From Anodontia alba (taxonomy: Eukaryota; Mollusca; Bivalvia; Lucinida; Lucinidae), in assembly GCA_964016985.1 (NCBI GenBank), contig OZ024823.1:131894112-131958111 (forward strand): DNA of 64,000 nt, read 5' to 3'. Under the pieces are notes generated by a model. That model was not told the DNA's origin. It was given only the letters and a program-made list of their open reading frames with translations, and searched no databases. Positions 43,377-54,910 of the stretch are shown here, in pieces. Both the position numbers and the translations under genes were made by a program. Position 1 is the stretch's first letter. Every line of letters starts with the position of its first letter.

Positions 43377-43735
43377 ATGCTTTTTTATTGCATCTCACTG
43401 CTATGTAAAGCTAGGTCCCCTTCGAAAGTGAGATGCGAAGCGACTACGAATACGCCAAGAGTACGTACATAAGGCTAGGGCTTCACAGCGCTTCGCTGTA
43501 AATGACTATGAAATATTGTGTTGCTAAAAGGCGATTGCTGACGCTATGCAGCGAAGATCTTGACCAGGCTGCACAGATACGCACATTAATTTGAACCTAC
43601 ATTTTTTGCACATATCTTCTTAAGCCTTTTGCTCAATTATATATTGCTTTTCAAAACAAAGCAAAGGGAAAAACCCGTAATATGGAAAAGATGTTTCCAG
43701 ACCAAGCTGCTTAATATCTAAGCAACTATGTAACC
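43377..43735. other. No gene recognised
   Basis: Contains GCGAAGCGAC and GCGCTTCGCTG motifs near 43435 and 43490, possibly a degraded palindrome. Confidence 0.4.
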
Positions 43736-43954
43736 TTAACGCTCAGCACTCAGGGTAAAATAATTTTTCAGCAGACGACAGTTTAGTTGTTTTTTTGTTG
43801 TTGTTTTTTCAGGAAATAGGATTTGGCAGTTCATGCAAATTGTCTCCATTGGAGACAATGTGCATGAAATGTCAATCCTGTTTTCTGAGGAAAAATAAGA
43901 AAAACATCATCAATTCACCGTCTGCTGAATTAGCCCAGAGAGTGGTAAGGGTTA
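43736..43954. mobile_element. MITE family C, complete copy
   Basis: The left side TTAACGCTCAGCACTCAGGG and the right side AGCCCAGAGAGTGGTAAGGG TTA are related inverted ends. Inner TTTCAGCAGACGACA / CGTCTGCTGAATTA pair. The centre CATGCAAATTGTCTCCATTG GAGACAATGTGCATG is a strong palindrome, flanked by GGCAGTT or GACATTT segments. Confidence 0.75.
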
Positions 43955-43971
43955 CACTGTTTAAACATATA

Positions 43972-44249
43972 CATCATGAAAACACGCCTATATAGTTTTG
44001 ACCCCCTTAAACACCACTTTTATATAGTAAAACTGGGGTTTACAGGGGTATACATTATTTTTCTTATTTCTGCTCAGAAACATAGGTTGTGGGTACTCGT
44101 TAGAACCGCCTCATTGAGGCGGTTCTAACGAGTACCCACAATCTATGTTTTGAGCAGAAATATGAAAAATATCAGAAATTTTTATCTGAAAATTTTCAAT
44201 TTTTGGTGGAAAATTTTCAGTATATTTGAATAGGCTAGTTTTCGTAATG
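43972..44249 (-). mobile_element. MITE family A, copy 3, inverted
   Basis: CATCATGAAAACACGCCTAT at the left, ATAGGCTAGTTTTCGTAATG at the right. The centre GTGGGTACTCGTTAGAACCG pairs with its complement. Same content as 41834-42122 in reverse. It lies 17 bp from MITE family C. Confidence 0.85.
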
Positions 44250-44486
44250 ATTTCCTCGTATTCTTAATGCGCTTAAAGCAACTGCAGCCGATAACATTTT
44301 GATTTGTTTTTCATTTGTTTCAGAGACAAAAAAGGTTTTACCATGCAGACGACACTAGAAATGTCGTATCTTATTTTCTCTGGAAATGATTTGAAAAAAT
44401 TTAGAATTCCTTCATCATATTTTACCATCTCACCTTTTATTACCCGGCTTGACTTTATGTTATCATTTTCTACCCATTTTGCCACC
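44250..44486. other. Unassigned sequence between two repeats
   Basis: Overlapping frames on both strands (about 75 codons each). The minus-strand one has reasonable composition (EGILNFFKSFPEKIRYDISS) but nothing I can identify. Confidence 0.3.
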
Positions 44487-46113
44487 AAATTACAGGGAGG
44501 CAAAAGTGCGTCATATTCACGTGGGTAATTATACGGAGTACACGAAAATCAATGATAAACAGTGTCGCTGGGAAGTAGAAAAAGGGTAAATATTTTATGT
44601 CACAGGTAGTTTTCAGACTACATCTATGATGCAGCTACCCCAGAAACGGTTCTAATTACAACTTCTTACTATTCCAGCCCCCAATATTGGTCCGTTTGAG
44701 AGCTTACCTCGATCAACCAAAGTTTTCCTGCAGATGGGAACACACCATTCGCTGAAATCACAAAGATAAATGGCGTTTTTGCTGCTTCGTAGCATTTTTA
44801 GAGTAATTTTGATAAACACGGTTGTCACAAATATCATTTATTATTTGGTCCCGTGCAACATTGCACAATTTGTCGACAGATCGATTGGCATTGGAACGCC
44901 ACCACCGAAAATAAGTAAAAAAAAAAAAACAAAACTTCCAGATAAGGAACACATCCAAATTCAGTGCATTGTGGAAATTGTATAAAACGTCACAATTTTT
45001 CATCTGTAAGTGTATTTTAGGCGGTTTAACTTAATGTCATTTTCTATTCTATCCGAATTTCTCTTAGCAAGCCTTACAGTTAACAAGTTAACATTTTTGC
45101 TCAAACTACGTCACTGAAACTACGAGATATTCGTTTGAAGTTGATTGGCCAATAGCGAGAAATCCACTCAAAGTCTCGTGACGTGCGCATCTCTTCGCCA
45201 AGAACACCTTTCTCGCGGGATCTGACGATACCTCATTCAGGTCTCGCACATTTGACGCTTTGAATTATTCTGAGATCTAGCCAATTTTGGCTTAAAAAGC
45301 AGATGAAGAAAGCAATTGTATTCTGCATGAATTTCCCAGATACCATTGGCCAAAGGCAATAGGTCAGTGCGTGATGGGGCGCTACCTGTTGGTGACAATG
45401 CAAAAACAGTTTAACAAAATGGCGACTGACATGGAAAGATCATACAAACTATTTATTTTTCGTTTAATTCGATGATATTGAATTCTACCGACTCTCGAGA
45501 TCACGTCACGAGACTTTATGAGTTGATTACTCGCTATTGGCTTGCTAAGCGAAATTCGGATAGAAAAGAAAATAGCATTAAGTTAAACCGCCTAAAATAC
45601 ATTTACAGATGAAAAATTGTGACATTTTATACCATTTCCACAATGCACTGAATTTGGATGTGTTCTTTATCTGGAAGTTTTTTACTTATTTTCGGTCGTG
45701 GCGTTCCAATGCCAATCAACCTGTCAACAAACTGTGCAATGTTGCACGGGACTAAATAATAAATAATATTTGTGACAACCGTGTTTGTCAAAATTACTCC
45801 AAAAAGTCGGCCAAGCAGCAAAAACGCCATTTATTTTTGTGATTTCAGATAATGGTATGTTCCCATCTGCAGGAAAACTTTGGTTGATCGAGGTAAGCTC
45901 TCGAACGGACCAATATTGGGAGCTGGAATAGTAAGAAGTTGTAATTAGAACCGTTTCTGGGGTAGCTGCATCATAGATGTAGTCTGAAAACTACCTGTGA
46001 CATAAAATATTTACCCTTTTTCTACTTCCCAGCGACATTGTTTATCAACGACTTTCGTGTGCTCCGTATCATTTACCCACGTGACTATGACGTACGTTTG
46101 CCACCTTGAATTA
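44487..46113. mobile_element. Giant inverted repeat (arms about 610-700 bp, spacer about 315 bp)
   Basis: The left arm (44487-45185) and the right arm (45502-46113) are reverse complements with few differences. Anchors: CACGTGGGTAA (44518) against TTACCCACGTG (46074); CTCGATCAACCAAAGTTTTC against its complement; ACAATTTTTCATCTGTAA against TTACAGATGAAAAATTGT; AAAGTCTCGTGACGTG against CACGTCACGAGACTTTA. The left arm has an extra insert of about 75 bp (about 45074-45148). Each arm carries the same 67-71-codon frame pointing to the centre (44770-44985 plus; 45627-45830 minus) and an opposite frame. No transposase seen. Spacer 45186-45501 is non-repetitive. Confidence 0.9.
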
Positions 46114-46469
46114 CTCCATTTCGCTACTGTCAATATGCTTTAAAAATGGATCATTATGTCACTAGGCTGCGCGGCTAAATTTAGACATTAGCAACTTAAA
46201 GTTATCTGGATAGGCCATTAAAGGCCCATATTCACGAGGGCCAGTTTGTAAGCTTTATAGCATAGACTAAGGGTTTATAATACAATGCATTACTTTATTG
46301 TCTTATTCATATTGATTTTGTTGCTATAAAATTAATACTTTCCGGGAACATGTGTTTATTTCAATTACTTCACGATATTATTTATATGCATATCAATAAC
46401 AAACAGCAGGCTAAATGATACGCAAAGACCACGTATTTACCGTAATATCCCTAAATATAGGCCCGAGCT
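46114..46469. other. No gene recognised
   Basis: AT-rich, nothing recognised. Confidence 0.4.
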
Positions 46470-46670
46470 AACAATGTAGACCCAGATCAGTTGCCGCATC
46501 AGGATCTTCACTATTTGCCACTCAGTCCAGCCATTTCCGGACACATCAAGAGGTGGTGAAACAGGCCTGAACAAACAGTGTAGACCCAGACATTCGCCGC
46601 AGCTGAGACCCTGATCAGACTACGCGTATGCTGATCTCTGTTTTCGCTGGGCGTATGGTACATTTTTGCA
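46470..46670. repeat. Two related GTAGACCCAGA fragments
   Basis: AATGTAGACCCAGATCAGTT (46472) and CAGTGTAGACCCAGACATTC (46578) head two diverged pieces; the second runs into CTGATCAGACTACGCG and TTCGCTGGGCGTATGG, the dispersed GAGTCTTC/CTGATC element. Confidence 0.5.
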
Positions 46671-46904
46671 CGATGCGTAAATGTTTTTCCTGTGTTTCGA
46701 CGCGACTATGGTGTTTTCTTGCATGGTCACCCTGACCTTTTTGACGAAATAATTTCCTTAATTTGTGAAAGTCTTTCTTTTGTGACAATCAAATTGTATA
46801 CATGAAAATGGGTGCATTGTGCATCAGATAAGACAATATGACCCCTATTATATTTAGCTGAACCTTATTTACCCTAAGCACTGGGACACCATAGCTCCTT
46901 ACCG

Positions 46905-47120
46905 CGCTTTTCCATCAACTCTTTCAGCGCAAAATTTCAGACGACATTTGTCGTCTGTTTTTTGTTGTTGTTTTTTTATTTTAACAAACTATCGTTTGGA
47001 AAGACGTTTATATGTAAAGTTGAAAGACTGAATGTCAAACAGCGTAGATCCAGATGAGACGACTCATCTGGATCTATGCTGTTTGCAAAAGCCTATTATT
47101 ATCGCCTGTGGAAGTGAAAG
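46905..47120. repeat. MITE-like element with CAGATGAGACGACTCATCTG palindrome
   Basis: CAACTCTTTCAGCGCAAAAT, with GACGACATTTGTCGTC hairpin near 46950, ends near GTGAAAGAGTTAA. The palindrome AGATCCAGATGAG / CTCATCTGGATCT (47046-47073) followed by GCTGTTTGCAAAA links it to MITE family B. Confidence 0.6.
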
Positions 47121-47965
47121 AGTTAAAATAATATAAAAGTCTAAAAGGTTGCCTTTGGAAACAAAGGACACATGAAAGAACGAAAATCGGAGACTCGGAT
47201 AAGTCTCTTCATATGCAGCTATGCAGTTTGCGAGGCTGCATAACCCCCGCCCCCTCTCCCTGCCCCCCCCACCCCCCCCCCCCCCCTCAGCCGCCCCTGC
47301 ATCGGCTCAAGCTATATATTACTAAATAAATAGATTGTCCGATTAACCGAGATAACGGTTAAGATTACCAGCGGGGTTTCAACACTGATTCGTCAGCATA
47401 TTGCTCTCATTGATAATTTCGATTTGAGATTTATGGAATTTTGTTAGCTTTTTTTCTGACTTTTTAATTTAAAAACAACACTATTTTTTTCAAATTCTCC
47501 CGAGGTAGCTGAATCTTTCACGATTTTTCAATCTATAAATAGTAGCTCAATCTTTCTCGAATTTTCCACCTATATATAAATCAGGTATAAGTAGATCACG
47601 CGCACTGGCTCCCGGCTTAGCTGTGCACCGCCGTGACATCTCGGATGCAAGCACTGCCGCAGCAGATTGACCTTACTGACCTTCAAGTTCGGGGTCTATT
47701 GGAAATAATTCAGTTGATCCAAGTATATTACTGCGATGCAGACGGTGAGCAGCTGCCTGTAAACAACGAAGCTGTACACCAGAAGAAAGAACAGTTTGCA
47801 TAAAATAAAAATGTAATGGCACACGAAATTAAGAATATTCTTTGTGTGTGCGGGGGGGGGGGGGGGGGGGGGGGAGGGGAAGGAGTGGTGATGATTCACT
47901 TATTTCAAACTGCATTGAAAAATCTAGCCAATAAGTATTTTCATTTTGCTCAGTTCTTAATACTG
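47121..47965. other. C- and G-tracts; dispersed TTGCCTTTGGAAACAAAG fragment
   Basis: 47137-47215 is the reverse of the TATGAAGAGA-type motif. C-rich 47245-47288 and G-run 47851-47873 are low complexity. No gene. Confidence 0.5.
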
Positions 47966-48031
47966 TCCTCTGTTGGTGTAGTGGCCTCTCCTACGAACGA
48001 ACTCGGGTTTGAGTCTCATCAGTGACCTTTC

Positions 48032-48098
<67 letters not shown>

Positions 48099-48125
48099 GT
48101 TGTTGTTGTTGTTGTTTTTGTTGTT
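47966..48125 (+). repeat. tRNA-like head followed by GT and GTT microsatellites
   Basis: TTGGTGTAGTGGCCTCTCC (box A-like) and CTCGGGTTTGAGTCTCATCA (box B-like) at 47973-48024 suggest a SINE head. It is followed by a GT run (48033-48096) and GTT run. Weak call on the head, strong on the microsatellite. Confidence 0.5.
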
Positions 48126-48304
48126 GTTATTGTTTTTAATTTCATAAACTGTTTAGCTGTTGTTTTTTCTTTATTTCTTTGTTTTTCTTTTACTTTTTTT
48201 TTTATATTGTTTAACCTGTTAGCAAAAGCAGTACTTCAGTTCTCTCCCACTCATATTATGGAAAATCAAACCAACACATTCTTATGGGCAATGGCATAAA
48301 ATAC

Positions 48305-48645
48305 TGCCTTTCTTTCTTTCTTTTTCCATTACGTCTAAACCTCCTAGGAGAACACAGACGGTGTACATTGTACACTCCGGGTTGCAGGATGAAGGCCTAC
48401 AAGTAACCAATTTGAATTACCATAGAGTTCTTTAATCTGCACAGGGTGTGACTTTCCCTGCACAGGGGACCTCCAGTTAACGTCCACACCCAAAGGACGG
48501 CACACTGTTTTCATATCATGCCTGCAAATGACATGAAGGAAAGCGTGTTCAGACACCGAAAATTTCTTCGCCTAAGTCTGGGATCTATTCCGGAACCTCT
48601 AGCTCTAGAGGCCAGTGCGCTCACCACTGAGCTACTGCGCTACCC
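48305..48645 (-). mobile_element. tRNA-derived SINE, family 3, minus strand
   Basis: On the minus strand: GGTAGCGCAGTAGCTCAGTG GTGAGCGCACTGG (box A), GGTTCCGGAATAGATCCCAG (box B-like). The body includes GGACGTTAACTGGAGGTCCC and CCCTGTGCAG, and the end is ACGTAATGGAAAAAG followed by an AAAG repeat (48305-48325). Confidence 0.7.
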
Positions 48646-49639
48646 AAAATATGTGTTTTTATACGTCTTTGTTAGGGGATAAATGTATCTTTTTTTGATG
48701 ACAGGGCAACACAAAGCTAAGTGATGTGAATGTTGCTTTTCACGCACAGTCAGATACTTGATAAGCAACACATTAAAACCAGTTAAATAATAAACACTTT
48801 ACCTTTAATAGTTAAAATCAGTCAAGAGCACATATTATTTCAATAAAGGAAACAGTTTTGTTTCCATGGCAACGTATTAAGTGATAACTTTCTTTTTTCT
48901 CACTAAACTGTCATCCAGTACTTGACAATCAAAGAGTTGAAAAACATAGAATTGCATTATAAACACAATATGTTAAATAAAACTAAGTGCTTTTATGGGA
49001 TAAATTCGACATATTTGTTGCCTTGGCAACATAAATTTCTGTGTCATTTTGATTTTGTTCATAAATTTGTGTTTCGGTATTTGACAACTATGAAACTATC
49101 AAGCGGATATGCTTTGAATTACATTGTTCTCATATTGCTGCCATGAAATCTATTAAAAACAAAAAATTTTACAGTACAACATGTAGTGTATTGTTATTGC
49201 TATAGCAACAATTACAGGTAGGTTTTCAAACTTATTTTTCTTGTTTTTGAAGATGTCCCATGTTGACTTAAATTTAGAAAAGTTTCATCAAAATACTGAA
49301 TAGGACAGATTTTTGTCATTTGTGAAATAATTAAAGGGTCATCACCTATTTTAAGGGATTTTATTATCTTAAATATTAGCAACAGGTGGAGAAATAGCCC
49401 CTTGTCCCCCTCTAGATACAACAATGTATATGGGCAAGGCGGATATCCTGATTACATGATCGAATCATTTTAACAAATGTTTGTTCCCCAAATGCCTTTG
49501 AGGCTTTATATGAAATTGGGTTTGGGTTGACCCAGCGGTTTCCGAGACTTTCGAAGAGTGTGGACGATGGAGCCTGCCCGGCTACTCTATAAGTTTACCT
49601 GTAGGCTAAAGACTTTAGGATACAAATCAATTTGATAAA
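48646..49639. other. No gene recognised
   Basis: AT-rich unique-looking sequence; a 74-codon frame at 48922 has no recognisable domain. Confidence 0.4.
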
Positions 49640-49770
49640 AATCTGCCCAGTCTGATCAATTTTCATTATCAACACGTAGAAACCTTAGCTCCTTAGCAAC
49701 CTATTGAGTACACAGCGAAGATTGATCAGACTGAGCGGATACCCATGTTGATCTGATTCTTCCCTGGGAG
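49640..49770. repeat. Dispersed GAGTCTTC / CTGATC palindromic element, copy 4
   Basis: TGCCCAGTCTGATCAATTTT, CACAGCGAAGATTGATCAGA CTGAGCGGATACCC and GTTGATCTGATTCTTCCCTG. Confidence 0.6.
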
Positions 49771-49854
49771 CGCAGTCATTTGGTTGGTTTTGTCATGCGC
49801 TGGCTCAGTTATGGTAAAAACCGTTCAAATCAGCAGGCTGATTACCTTTAAACC

Positions 49855-50182
49855 TACTAGCGCGGTGGCTCAGTTACTAGAGCGTCCGGCTTGCGTCCGG
49901 GAGGTTGTGGGTTCGATCCCCAGCCGAGTCATACCAAAGACTTTCAAAATAGTATAAGCTGCTCTTTCGGCGCTCAGCATTGAGAAAGTCGGAACTGGTC
50001 GGTCCGGTGTCAATACAATGTGACTCGGAGTAATGTCTCGTCATGTGTCTGTGTGGTATGTCAGTGAGGCAGCACTCTTAAAGTGAGCATTGAGCTCCCT
50101 GTCCCATCCAGACACCGTCGCGATATGACTAAAAGGTTGTTGAAAGCGACGTTAAGTCTGAATAAAATATAAAATAAATAAA
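49855..50182 (+). mobile_element. tRNA-derived SINE, family 2
   Basis: TAGCGCGGTGGCTCAGTTAC TAGAGCGTCCGGC (box A) and GTGGGTTCGATCCCCAGC (box B), a body with GTCCCATCCAGACACCGTCG, and a 3' domain GGTTGTTGAAAGCGACGTTA A followed by an A/T tail. Distinct from family 1 in both head and body. Confidence 0.8.
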
Positions 50183-50259
50183 CTTTGGAACTTTCTTTTT
50201 CAGGTTGAAATCTGTCCGATGGATTAAAACTTAATGTCATACCCGCGTTTGTGCGGGTC

Positions 50260-50265
<6 letters not shown>

Positions 50266-50354
<89 letters not shown>
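50266..50354. repeat. TA microsatellite
   Basis: About 44 uninterrupted TA units. Confidence 0.95.
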
Positions 50355-50357
<3 letters not shown>

Positions 50358-51017
50358 GGTGGTTTCAACCAAATATCAGACATCTACTCCCCTTCATCAC
50401 AGGGGTAATACCAAAGTAGTTACCTGTCCGGTACTACGTAAAGTTGCTGTCGACCGAGAAACACGCTTTTCGACAGAGGAGTAACTATGTTTTGATGCCC
50501 GCTTGAAACGTGATTTTAGGGTATATTACAATATTTTGTGCCCAGACTATTCCTTTAATATTCAGCTATTCGTAAAACTGTTTTGCGTGGCTGGCTGATC
50601 GCTTGTTATCACCCTGAGAGGAATCAAACGGGAAAACTTGAAAAATAAGCAATTCCTGGAAAATACGTGATATTTGTTCGGTGTCACGGCAAATCGAGAG
50701 CAGAAAGTTTACATGCTAATCAATTAGTTGTCTATGTGCTTAATGTGCATTTGTGGTAGTTACTTATTTTCGTCGATACTGCTGTCGATGAGCTCTACTT
50801 TTGTAAGGTACTGTTATCAACCGTAGTTAATATGGGTGTCGATGATTCAACAAGAATGTAACAGATGGAGGTACTGGAAATTAATCAGATAAACAACTCT
50901 TTGTTTTTTTTTATTAATAAGGGTGATTATGTGCAAATTCATAGAATCGATTTACACATTGTGTGTCGCCGCGAGAGTTGCGCATCGTTTGAACAACTAA
51001 AGATACAGGGATCAATC
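50355..51017. other. No gene recognised
   Basis: Unique-looking; the 66-codon frame at 50865 runs into the palindrome at 51018. Confidence 0.4.
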
Positions 51018-51141
51018 ATGGTTTTTCATGCATTAACATTCGCCAGGTCCCGAAGGAGGTGTTAAAAACCGAGGCCGGAGGCCGCGGTTTTCAACACCTC
51101 CCAAGGAACGTGGCAAATGTTAATGCATTGAAAAACCATGT
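51018..51141. mobile_element. 124-bp snapback palindrome
   Basis: ATGGTTTTTCATGCATTAAC pairs with GTTAATGCATTGAAAAACCAT; inner GGAGGTGTTAAAAACCGAGG pairs with CGCGGTTTTCAACACCTCC; tip GGCCGGAGGCC. A pair ATTATTGCATAAAAA (51152) and TTTTTATGCAATAATAAAG (51418) suggests it sits within a larger element to about 51436. Confidence 0.8.
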
Positions 51142-51751
51142 TCGTTCGCAATTATTGCATAAAAACTGAAAACATTTGCTACATTTTGAGTTATTTCTTG
51201 CACTATTTTGTTTCGCCTTTTCACCGAAAGCAATTTCCACGGACTATGCTCGTTCTAGGGCCGGGCAGTTCACATCCCGTAACGGCAGCAAATCTGTAGC
51301 CCCGGTACGATCATATTGAAAGTTGCTTAGCCGTGCATTAACAGCGCGTGAATCGCCTTGTTAATACACGGCTTTTCGCCGGTTAATGCACGGCTGTTAA
51401 TAACGTGCGACACGGCTTTTTATGCAATAATAAAGGTTAAGGCCTATGTGCAGTTTGTAAGCGGATAACTGCAACACTCCGTTATATATGTATATCTATT
51501 ATATTATATCAATTCATTTTAGCAAACGTATAAATTGCTAATGTATAATACAAAACTTGTTCTGTTGCTTGCGAACTTTTCGAGAAGTAGTTGAGCAGTT
51601 GGCAGTGCGTAGGGATGGGCACGGACCGTTTAGGCTATGTGTCTTAAGCTGCATGCAGACAAGCACATCACTGCACTACATGCACCAATGTTTTTTTTTT
51701 TTTTGTTGTTGTTGTTGTTGTTGTTGTTGTTTTTGTTTTGTTTTATTTATT

Positions 51752-51788
<37 letters not shown>

Positions 51789-52424
51789 TTTTTTTTTTTT
51801 TTTTTGAAAAGATGAGCTCAGTACTCACACGAGAACTTATGTTGACACAGCAATACGTGCGGTATGTAGCATGTGCCTTTAGTCTAAGTCATCATTGTAC
51901 AATCACAGGTACATAAAAGAAAATATTTGAATGTGCAGTTTTTCAAAAGCTATTTTCAAGCAGGCAGAGTGAACCTACGGGCGCGATAAGGAATGTTCAA
52001 AATGTAAGAAGACAATCACAAGAATGCATGACCATATACGACTTTGTGAAAAAAAAAAAAGAACACGTCAACTGTAACAAGATGTTTATAGAAAAATTAA
52101 AGTCATTGAAAGAACATCAAAAGTACAAAAGTACAAACATGGTCCAGAACGTTACCATCGTGTCAAATGTGCGCCCCTATTTGCGCACAGTAAAACATTT
52201 TTAGACCACACAAAGAAATTTAGTATGTGCTGCTTTATGGCGGGTCGCTCTGGCGAGCCACATATATAGGAGTTGTGCTAATAACACATCAAACACGGGA
52301 ATTATACCGAACCCAGCTTAAGCGGAAGTACCTACCAAGACTGTTGACATAGAAGCTGTGCATCTGATAACGAAGAGAATTGGAATGATTTATATCCAAA
52401 ACATGGCCTCTTTCGGGTATACTG
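51142..52424. other. Non-coding with CGGC/ACGGCT repeats and T-tract
   Basis: Near 51333-51412 GTGCATTAACAGCGCG, TTAATACACGGC, GTTAATGCACGGCTGTTAAT repeat in both orientations. GTT run and T-run at 51700-51805. No gene. Confidence 0.45.
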
Positions 52425-52545
52425 TTAACCCATTTATGCCTAGCGTCCCATAAAAGGGACAGTAGCAAATGTATAGACCAAGATCAGACGCCGTAAAACG
52501 CGATGTCTGATTTACACTGTTTAAAGTACAGAAATCTCTACAACA
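52425..52545. repeat. Fragment of the GATCAGACGCCG family with TTAACCC end
   Basis: TTAACCCATTTATGCCTAGC at the left, GACCAAGATCAGACGCCGTA and CGCGATGTCTGATTTACACT GTTT form an imperfect hairpin. Akin to MITE family B by core motif and TTAACCC start. Confidence 0.55.
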
Positions 52546-53303
52546 GGTGATAATACAAACAAGCAATTCAGACACCCTTAAACTCTGAGACGAACACGAC
52601 CAAAGAGTATCTTTACTGGAATTTAAATAAAGCATTCCATTGTCGAACACACCCACCCCACCCCCTCCCCAACACACACACCCATCTAGTGAGCTGCTAT
52701 AGTAAAAATGTTGAAAAACTCACAGAATAAATGTGATCAACAGTAAATGTGTCACGAAAAAAGGTCCGTGGCACCAATTATTTGTGTACAGGTCAGAGGT
52801 AAATTACTAAAACTCGGAAAGTAAAAAGAGTCATTTAGGTTAGTTCAGTGAATCTTGACACAAATGCCCTATTGTTCCGTATAAGCTTACAAGCGTACAT
52901 GCATTTGCTGAAACTAAACGATCCGCTAGTTTTTGAAAAAGCTAATACTTGTATTGCCTATAAGGAATAGTCATTTCACGGAGAAAAGCTACACTTTCAA
53001 GGGAGAAAACTGTCTAAATTATTAAAGCCCTTCGGAAAGGATTCTACTCGAAAATGGAAGAATGTGCTCCCCATGGAAGCAAATTCTTTCCTTGTAGAGT
53101 GGACCCCTTTACATAAGGGGATTGGTCTGCAGGAATCAAACAGGAAGCAACAAAAATATCGCCCTTATACCATAAGATAGAAAATGTACCAAATGTATCC
53201 AGTCCCCTTAAAGAGGGGCAAGAGGCATTGCTTGTCACCTGGAGATACTGTATCGTATTGCAACCTTTTGAATACTAAAGCGATATTTTACAACACGTTG
53301 TAT
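52546..53303. other. No gene recognised
   Basis: Contains a GGAAGCAAATTCTTTCCTTG motif (53078) that recurs near 14797 and 26640, and a CCCCTTTACATAAGGGG hairpin (53103-53119). Confidence 0.4.
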
Positions 53304-53410
53304 CCCAGTAAGCATTCTTTATAAATCTACAACGGTCCGTTATCGGCCCGTCAGGGTAGCTGACGGACCGATAACAGCCCTCTGTAGACTGATCAAGAAT
53401 GCTAGCTGGG
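53304..53410. mobile_element. Snapback element S, copy 3
   Basis: CCCAGTAAGCATTCTTTATA to AAGAATGCTAGCTGGG; centre GGCCCGTCAGGGTAGCTGAC GG. More diverged than the two copies at 30 kb. Confidence 0.8.
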
Positions 53411-53487
53411 CGTTTTAGCTTAAGATTAATTGTCTAATCTACTTAATCCAACTGCGGAAACATGTAACAGAACACTAAGATCATCTG

Positions 53488-53790
53488 CCGGCCTCGGTGG
53501 CTCAGTTGGATGCGCCGTCCGACTGGAGACCAGGAGGTCGCGGGTTCAACCCCCGCCAAGGTCGGCAACATTCTTTCGTGGAGATTGATCATGAAATATT
53601 TTCTATGGTCATTCTCTCCCTTCCGCTGATTCAAGAAGGGCAGTTGTCAGTTTCTGGCGAAAGAATGTGCACAATACTGGTTAACCGCTTAGAGGACTAA
53701 GCCTGCCCAGTAACGTGTAGTTAGGTAAACTGACCGCGCTCGACATGACCCCATTGGGTTGACTGGGTCGTAAAACCTCAACACAAACTT
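53488..53790 (+). mobile_element. SINE family 1 with target-site duplication
   Basis: Complete SINE with head CCGGCCTCGGTGGCTCAGTT GG, box B GCGGGTTCAACCCCCGCC and AACACAAAC tail. AGATCATCTG occurs immediately before (53478-53487) and after (53791-53800), a 10-bp target-site duplication showing an LINE-mediated insertion. Confidence 0.9.
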
Positions 53791-53800
53791 AGATCATCTG

Positions 53801-54359
53801 AAACCTATAAGTTGAATGTTCCTCTATCCAGGACTTCATTGTGTGACAGGCATTTTTGTTCGGCTCCAAAACTCTGGAACTCTTATCCAACTCAGCTAGA
53901 ATGGCACAATTCTTAAATGTTTTTTATAAGGACCGCGAAAGCCCATCACAATATTTAAAAAAAATGACCTAATGTTACAATTATAAATTTAAGTTTTATG
54001 CGCCTCTGATAATTGCATTTTATGACCATTTTAGCATTCATTTTTATGCATTTCTGATAGCAAAACGATGTAAGTATGTGAAAGAGAAAGACATGTTCTA
54101 CTATGACCCGTATAATATGCATAATAATTGTCTTTCAAATCTATGTTAAACGTATGAATATATGCTGAAATATGTTGTATTTTATGAAGACCGCATAGTA
54201 GCCTGGCATTTTAGCTAAATGTGTGACCCTCTTGAAATATTGTATAAATTAATAAATAAAAATAAATAAATGCCCGTCTGCCATCGTGTGCTATATGTCG
54301 TGCGGCGTCAATAATTTGATTTAATTGACTACTCCTCTTTCGCCGCTTGGCCAATTGAC
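53801..54359. other. No gene recognised
   Basis: AT-rich with AAATA repeats near 54250-54270. Confidence 0.4.
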
Positions 54360-54600
54360 TCGAAACTTGATAGGAAAATTCGGGGCAACGTGTAGAGCAA
54401 AAATAGCTGAAATCGTTCAGTTCGGATACCCAACATGGCCATCTTGAAAATCTATTTTGAACTTCTTCAGAACCAAAATACCGACTGACTTGAAACTTGG
54501 TAGGAAGTATCGAGATGATTTGTAGCTAAAATTGTTCCGATCGGAAATCCAAGGTGGCCCTCATCTTGAAAATATATTTTGAACTTCTATGATCCTTATC
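54360..54600 (+). repeat. Two-unit tandem repeat of about 120 bp
   Basis: CGAAACTTGATAGGAAAATT (54361) and TGAAACTTGGTAGGAAGTAT (54490) start two units, each passing through a GTAGCTAAAA-like segment, CCAACATGGCCATCTTGAAA / CCAAGGTGGCCCTCATCTTG and TATTTTGAACTTCT. Similar in style to the larger arrays. Confidence 0.65.
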
Positions 54601-54787
54601 TTCTGTCTGGTCTTAGGCCAGCAATAAATCACTTGAGGTCAGGTCAGTGAACTAAAGTTGATTGCCCTTGCTAAACACTAGTTATAATGTTCGGCCCATT
54701 AGGGAACTTATAACATATTTGTGAATTACTTTGATGTCTGTGGCGGACAGAACTCTGGCCGCCTCCTTGTCGCATTTGATGAGTCGT

Positions 54788-54910
54788 AGATGTTTGGGTC
54801 AGCATAAAATAAAATCAAGCATGGCTTGATGGCATACGATAAAATGTGGCGTGGTAGGTTTAGCACGGTATCATGGGTAAAACTAACATCTACGAGTGAT
54901 ATCAGTCTAA
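54788..54910 (+). repeat. Direct repeat pair, member 1 (member 2 at 55849-55950)
   Basis: GATGTTTGGGTCAGCATAAA ATAAA at 54788 and GATGTTTGAGTCAGCATAAA ATAAA at 55849 begin two copies of about 105-120 bp. Both contain GGCATG and GGCGTGG and end AAAACTAACATCTACGANTG ATATCAGTCT. Spacing about 1.06 kb. Confidence 0.75.

Noticed and set aside
44273..44528. 75-76-codon ORFs on both strands
   Set aside because: Wedged between a MITE and the giant inverted repeat; mutually overlapping, no recognisable domain, no splice context.
44770..44985. 71-codon ORF conserved in the mirror arm at 45627-45830
   Set aside because: Conservation is explained by the DNA palindrome itself; the opposite strand is equally open, so it is not evidence of coding.
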